In this document: one piece after another, positions 11,923-15,285 of the stretch
How the letters are laid out: each line of letters opens with the position of its first letter
Numbering within the stretch: the stretch's first letter is position 1
Assembly: GCA_016234955.1 (NCBI GenBank)
Contig: JACRNN010000044.1
Span: forward strand, 1 to 15,285
DNA length: 15,285 bases
Origin: Deltaproteobacteria bacterium
GTDB taxonomy: Bacteria; Desulfobacterota; GWC2-55-46
Direction of reading: 5' to 3'
Program-made: the position numbers and the translations under genes
Notes under the pieces: generated by a model
The model's input: only the letters and a program-made list of their open reading frames with translations
What the model was told of the DNA's origin: nothing
Databases searched by the model: none

Positions 11923-14586
11923 ATGGACGAGATAAAGAAAAAGTCCTTATTCATCATAGACGGCAGCTCTCTCATATACAGGGCCTTCCACGCCATCCCC
12001 ACCACGCTTACGAACTCCAGGGGCATGCCGACGAACGCCGTGTACGGGTTTACCCAGTCGCTCCTGAAGATAATCAAGGGATTCGCCCCCGAGTACATAT
12101 GCGTCTCATTTGACGTAAAGGGGCCGTCCTTCAGGCATGAGATCTTCGCCGACTACAAGGCGCAGAGGCCCTCGATGCCGGACCTCCTGTCCGTTCAGAT
12201 GCCATATGTAAAGAGCATGGTCAGGGCCTTGAACATAGCGGCGCTTGAAAAGGAGGGCTTTGAGGCGGACGACCTGATAGCCACTCTGGTGAAGAGGTTC
12301 TCAGGCCCGGGCGTGAAGGTCTCGATCATCACCGGGGACAAGGACATGTACCAGCTTGTCGACGAGAATACCATCATCCTCGACTACCTGACCGCAAAGG
12401 AGTACGGGGTCAAGGAGGTCGAAGAGAAGTTCGGGGTGGGGCCCGGCAAGATAAAGGACCTGATGGCCCTTGCAGGCGACCCCGTAGACAATATACCCGG
12501 CGTCCCCGGCGTTGGTGCAAAGACGGCCGCAAAGCTCATAAGGCAATTCCATTCGCTCGACGGGATATTTGAGAGGCCTGAGGAGGTGACTTCCGTTTCG
12601 CTCAGGGACAAGCTCATTAAGCACAGGGAGCAGGCGCTCCTTTCAAGGGAGCTTGCAACGCTCCATCCCGATGTCGATATAGAGTGCACGCTCGAAGGGA
12701 TCAGATACAGGGGGCCTGACATAAAGACGCTTGAGCCGCTCATGATGGAGCTCGGGTTCAAAAAGCTGCTGAGGGATATCGGGGGCGAATCCGCCTCCAA
12801 TCCGGTTTCAACCGGCGATTGCATCCTTGTATTTACGGATGAGGGGCTGGATGAGGCGATAGGGTCGCTAAAGGGCCTGGGAAAGATCGCAATAGGCATC
12901 TCATCGATTGGGGAGAAGGCCACTGACGGCCTTCGTTCATTGGCGCTGGCCGCATCGGGTGACAAGGCGTATTTCATCCCCTTTTCCCCGGCCTATCCAT
13001 CCGGTATGGACGAGGCCGCGGTATTAAACAGGCTCAAGAGGGTCTTGGAGGACGGGCGGATAGAGAAGGAGACGGACGATTCCAAGTCCCTCCACCTCCA
13101 CCTTAAAAGGGTCGGGATCGCGCTAAGGGGTATAGGGGTGGATATTGCGCTGGCTTCATATCTCCTCGACCCTTCAAGGCCTGAGCATACGGTAGAGTCT
13201 CTCAGCTACGAGTTCCTCGGCGACTCCATGGGGGAGGGAGGCGGGAAGGAAGGGACGGAAGACCTCGAAACTGCTAAAATAAAAACATGCAAAAAAACAT
13301 GCAAAAAAACATGTAATATCCTGATATTATCAGAGATACTTAATAAAAAACTTGAAGAAAATGGCCTTAAAAAACTCTATATGGAGATAGAGTTGCCCCT
13401 GTCCGAAGTGCTCGCCTCCATGGAGGAGGCCGGGATAAAGGTAGACGTCGGGCTTCTGCGGGAGCTCTCCAGAGAGGCAGAGGCTGAGCTTGCCCGGATA
13501 GAGGAGCGGATATATACCGCGGCGGGTACGACATTCAACATAAACTCCCCAAAGCAGCTCTCCGAGCTACTCTTCGAGAGGCTCGGTTTGAGGCCCGTAA
13601 AAAGGACAAAGACCGGGTTTTCAACGGACGAGGAGGTGCTGACCCGCCTTTCAGCCGGCCATGATGTGCCGGCGCTGATTCTCAGCTACAGGCAGCTATC
13701 AAAGCTCAAATCCACCTATATGGACGCGCTCTCGGAACTGGTGGACCCGGCTGACGGCAGGGTGCATACCTCTTTCAACCAGACCGTCACGGCCACCGGG
13801 AGGCTCTCAAGCTCGAGGCCTAACATGCAGAACATACCGGTCAGGGGGGAGATGGCCGGAAGGGTCCGGGAGGTCTTCGTGGCCCCGGAGGGTTTCAGCT
13901 TCCTCTGCGCCGATTATTCGCAGATAGAGCTGCGCCTCGTCGCGCATATGTCCGGGGACCAGGGGCTCATGGAATCGTTCAGGAGGGACGAGGACATCCA
14001 CACCAGGACCGCCTCCGAGGTCTTCGGCATTATGCCGGAGCTCGTCACCTCCGAGATGCGCAGGCGCGCAAAGGCCATAAACTTCGGCATCATCTACGGC
14101 ATGGGCCCCTACGGGCTTTCGACCGAGCTCGGCATAACCGTGAACGAGGCGACGCGTTACATAGAGAGCTACTTCAGCCACTACGGCAAGGTCAAGGAGT
14201 TCATCGACGCCACTGTGGAAGAGGCCCGGCGCAGGGGCTACACCACCACCATGTTCGGCAGGCGCAGGTTCATCCCGGAGCTTAAAAGCCCCGTGGAGCA
14301 GACCGTAAAGCTCGGTCATAGGCTCGCCATAAATACCCCTATCCAGGGCACGGCCGCCGACATGATAAAGGCCGCGATGGTCGGCATCCATCGGCTCTTC
14401 CAGCAAAAGAAGTTCCGGTCGAGGATGATTCTGCAGATACACGACGAGCTGATATTCGAGACGGCGGCCCAGGAGTTCGACGAGGTAAAGGAGCTCGTCA
14501 GGGACGGGATGGAGAGGGTTTTAGAGCTTACGGTTCCGGTTAAGGTCAATATGAAATCAGGCGCCAATTGGAGGGTCGTTGAGTAG
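11923..14586 (+). CDS. polA: DNA polymerase I with degenerate 3'-5' exonuclease domain
   Basis: PolA fills gaps and removes RNA primers in replication and repair. The 887-residue product has a 5' nuclease domain (FIIDGSSLIYRAFHAIP, FEADDLIATL, ITGDKDMYQLVD, GDPVDNIPGVPGVGAKTA). A middle domain of 3'-5' exonuclease type follows, then the polymerase with motif A DYSQIELR near residue 664, motif B RRRAKAINFGIIYG near 712-726 and motif C QIHDELIFE near 840. In the middle domain the metal-binding DTET-like motif is replaced (IAIGISSIGE) and the next Asp motif is lost, although DIALASYLLDP remains. Proofreading is therefore probably absent, as in Bacillus and Thermus Pol I. AAGAAAGAG precedes the ATG. 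A 12-bp tandem repeat encodes TCKKTCKKTC before the polymerase domain. Confidence 0.97.
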   Translation: MDEIKKKSLFIIDGSSLIYRAFHAIPTTLTNSRGMPTNAVYGFTQSLLKIIKGFAPEYICVSFDVKGPSFRHEIFADYKAQRPSMPDLLSVQMPYVKSMVRALNIAALEKEGFEADDLIATLVKRFSGPGVKVSIITGDKDMYQLVDENTIILDYLTAKEYGVKEVEEKFGVGPGKIKDLMALAGDPVDNIPGVPGVGAKTAAKLIRQFHSLDGIFERPEEVTSVSLRDKLIKHREQALLSRELATLHPDVDIECTLEGIRYRGPDIKTLEPLMMELGFKKLLRDIGGESASNPVSTGDCILVFTDEGLDEAIGSLKGLGKIAIGISSIGEKATDGLRSLALAASGDKAYFIPFSPAYPSGMDEAAVLNRLKRVLEDGRIEKETDDSKSLHLHLKRVGIALRGIGVDIALASYLLDPSRPEHTVESLSYEFLGDSMGEGGGKEGTEDLETAKIKTCKKTCKKTCNILILSEILNKKLEENGLKKLYMEIELPLSEVLASMEEAGIKVDVGLLRELSREAEAELARIEERIYTAAGTTFNINSPKQLSELLFERLGLRPVKRTKTGFSTDEEVLTRLSAGHDVPALILSYRQLSKLKSTYMDALSELVDPADGRVHTSFNQTVTATGRLSSSRPNMQNIPVRGEMAGRVREVFVAPEGFSFLCADYSQIELRLVAHMSGDQGLMESFRRDEDIHTRTASEVFGIMPELVTSEMRRRAKAINFGIIYGMGPYGLSTELGITVNEATRYIESYFSHYGKVKEFIDATVEEARRRGYTTTMFGRRRFIPELKSPVEQTVKLGHRLAINTPIQGTAADMIKAAMVGIHRLFQQKKFRSRMILQIHDELIFETAAQEFDEVKELVRDGMERVLELTVPVKVNMKSGANWRVVE
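13279..13314 (+). repeat. Three tandem 12-bp units inside polA
   Basis: AAAAAAACATGC occurs exactly at 13291-13302 and with one difference each at 13279-13290 and 13303-13314. It is A-rich in an otherwise GC-rich gene and encodes alternating TC and KK. It sits in the variable linker between the degenerate exonuclease and polymerase domains, where in-frame unit changes would be tolerated. Confidence 0.85.
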
Positions 14587-14702
14587 CGGGCAATAGGCAG
14601 CCCTCTCTTGAACCACGGGCCGCGACCGCCGGAAAGGGGAAAGTGACATTATCAACCGCTGAAAGCCACTGGAGTTATACCCGAAGGGGCAGTAAAAAGG
14701 AC

Positions 14703-14731
14703 TTGACGTTGAAATCCAATAAAGATATCAT
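14703..14731 (+). promoter_or_regulatory. Promoter for the HTH-receiver gene
   Basis: TTGACG (14703-14708) is followed after 17 bp by TATCAT (14726-14731), each 5 of 6 to consensus. Transcription from about 14738 gives a 150-base leader holding a 19-codon ORF. The rest of the 14587-14887 gap shows only a weak hairpin after polA (GGGC with GCCC near 14587-14602) and no gene. Confidence 0.6.
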
Positions 14732-14804
14732 TAATATAAAAAGTGTAACCACGCTCGGCTGGCTTATTTGCTGATTATACGGGTCAGGCAAGGTACTTGA
14801 CATT

Positions 14805-14864
14805 ATGAAAAAACAACTACCGAACACTCCCGGCGCTAAAAAGACCGGGGGGGCGAAACAATAA
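14805..14864 (+). CDS. Possible 19-residue leader peptide
   Basis: ATG 14805 opens MKKQLPNTPGAKKTGGAKQ and stops at TAA 14862-14864, 23 bases before the next gene. No good ribosome site is visible and the peptide resembles no family. It may be a chance frame. Confidence 0.2.
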   Translation: MKKQLPNTPGAKKTGGAKQ

Positions 14865-14887
14865 AATAAAACACAAAAAAGGCACTT

Positions 14888-15285
14888 ATGCGCGAAGAGA
14901 AAAGACCATACACTACCGGGGAAATTGCCGGATTCTGCCATGTGACCATAAATGCGGTGAAGAAGTGGATAGTCTCCGGGAAGCTCCATGCCTTCAGGAC
15001 GCCGGGCGGGCACTTCCGGGTCAACAAGGAAAATTTTATCGAGTTCCTCGATAAATACAAGCTCGATATAAAAGAGGAGGTCTTCCCGGAAAGGAAGAAG
15101 ATACTTATAGCCGACGACGAGCCCGGTGTGGTCGAGTTCATAAGGGGGGCGCTTGAGTCGATGCAACGGGGCTACGAGATAGAGACCGCGGCGGACGGCT
15201 ACGAGGCGCTCATAAAGGTCGGGGACTTCAAGCCCGAGCTCCTCATACTCGACATAATGATGCCCAGGATAGACGGCTTTGAGGT
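14888..15285 (+). CDS. HTH (MerR/excisionase-type) plus response-regulator receiver protein, N-terminal part
   Basis: The visible 132 residues hold two domains. Residues 8-57 (YTTGEIAGFCHVTINAVKKWIVSGKLHAFRTPGGHFRV) are a winged-helix DNA-binding domain of the MerR/excisionase (HTH_17) type. Residues 71 onward form a receiver domain: KKILIADDEPG gives the acidic pair D76-D77, and LLILDIMMPRIDGFE gives the phosphoacceptor D122. This puts the DNA-binding domain in front of the receiver, the reverse of OmpR- or NarL-type regulators. A phosphorylation-controlled DNA-binding role is inferred. AAGG lies five bases before ATG 14888, and a promoter is at 14703-14731. The gene runs off the window, so any further output domain is unseen. 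Confidence 0.88.
   Translation, partial: MREEKRPYTTGEIAGFCHVTINAVKKWIVSGKLHAFRTPGGHFRVNKENFIEFLDKYKLDIKEEVFPERKKILIADDEPGVVEFIRGALESMQRGYEIETAADGYEALIKVGDFKPELLILDIMMPRIDGFE

Noticed and set aside
13279..13314. CRISPR-like repeats
   Set aside because: The units are 12 bp, directly adjacent without spacers, and in frame inside polA.
14797..14802. TTGACA before the 19-codon ORF as a promoter
   Set aside because: No acceptable -10 box occurs 15-19 bp downstream.

Overview
The window is GC-rich bacterial chromosome. Isoleucine ATA and arginine AGG codons are frequent, and the gene order ffh-rpsP-rimM-trmD-rplS-rnhB-yraN is intact. This fits Desulfobacterota (former Deltaproteobacteria), Nitrospirota or a related uncultured lineage; I cannot assign a genus. 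Nearly all genes are on the + strand and are housekeeping genes. The unusual content lies in palindromic repeats and in several joins where pieces of genes are missing.

Layout. Bases 2-583 are the 3' end of carB, followed by a 40-codon small ORF and recG (778-3161). recG carries two REP-like palindromes read through in frame, and an internal deletion near 3111 shifts its conserved C-terminus out of frame. A promoter at 3178-3206 precedes a DUF1015 gene (3270-4534), also broken by an internal deletion near 3743. Next is a roughly 157-bp inverted-repeat element (4574-4730) running into the start of a TrmN6-type methyltransferase (to 5462). The gap 5463-5735 holds another repeat and a promoter plus ribosome site leading into a 36-codon orphan reading frame. 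On the - strand lie a small membrane protein (6540-6280) and a DciA/DUF721 protein (6257-5760).

From a divergent promoter region the translation/secretion cluster runs to the right: ffh (SRP GTPase), rpsP (bS16), rimM (16S/30S maturation), trmD (tRNA m1G37), an rplS-rnhB fused frame (bL19 and RNase HII), yraN and polA. No khpA lies between rpsP and rimM. The rimM-trmD gap (9147-9473) holds an inverted repeat, a 28-bp duplicate of trmD coding sequence and a 142-bp MITE-like element flanked by TTAA. The window ends in the 5' part of a MerR/excisionase-type HTH plus response-regulator receiver protein.

The most interesting signal is a family of palindromic repeats related at sequence level (1089-1194, 5497-5600, 11318-11380; perhaps 4574-4730), with paired-base changes that preserve hairpins. 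One copy is inside the recG reading frame. An unrelated perfect 19-bp inverted repeat (10621-10672) sits exactly where bL19 has lost its stop codon and runs into RNase HII. The nearby joins in recG and DUF1015 suggest deletion-driven decay, REP-mediated rearrangement or assembly collapse. The sequence alone cannot decide between these.
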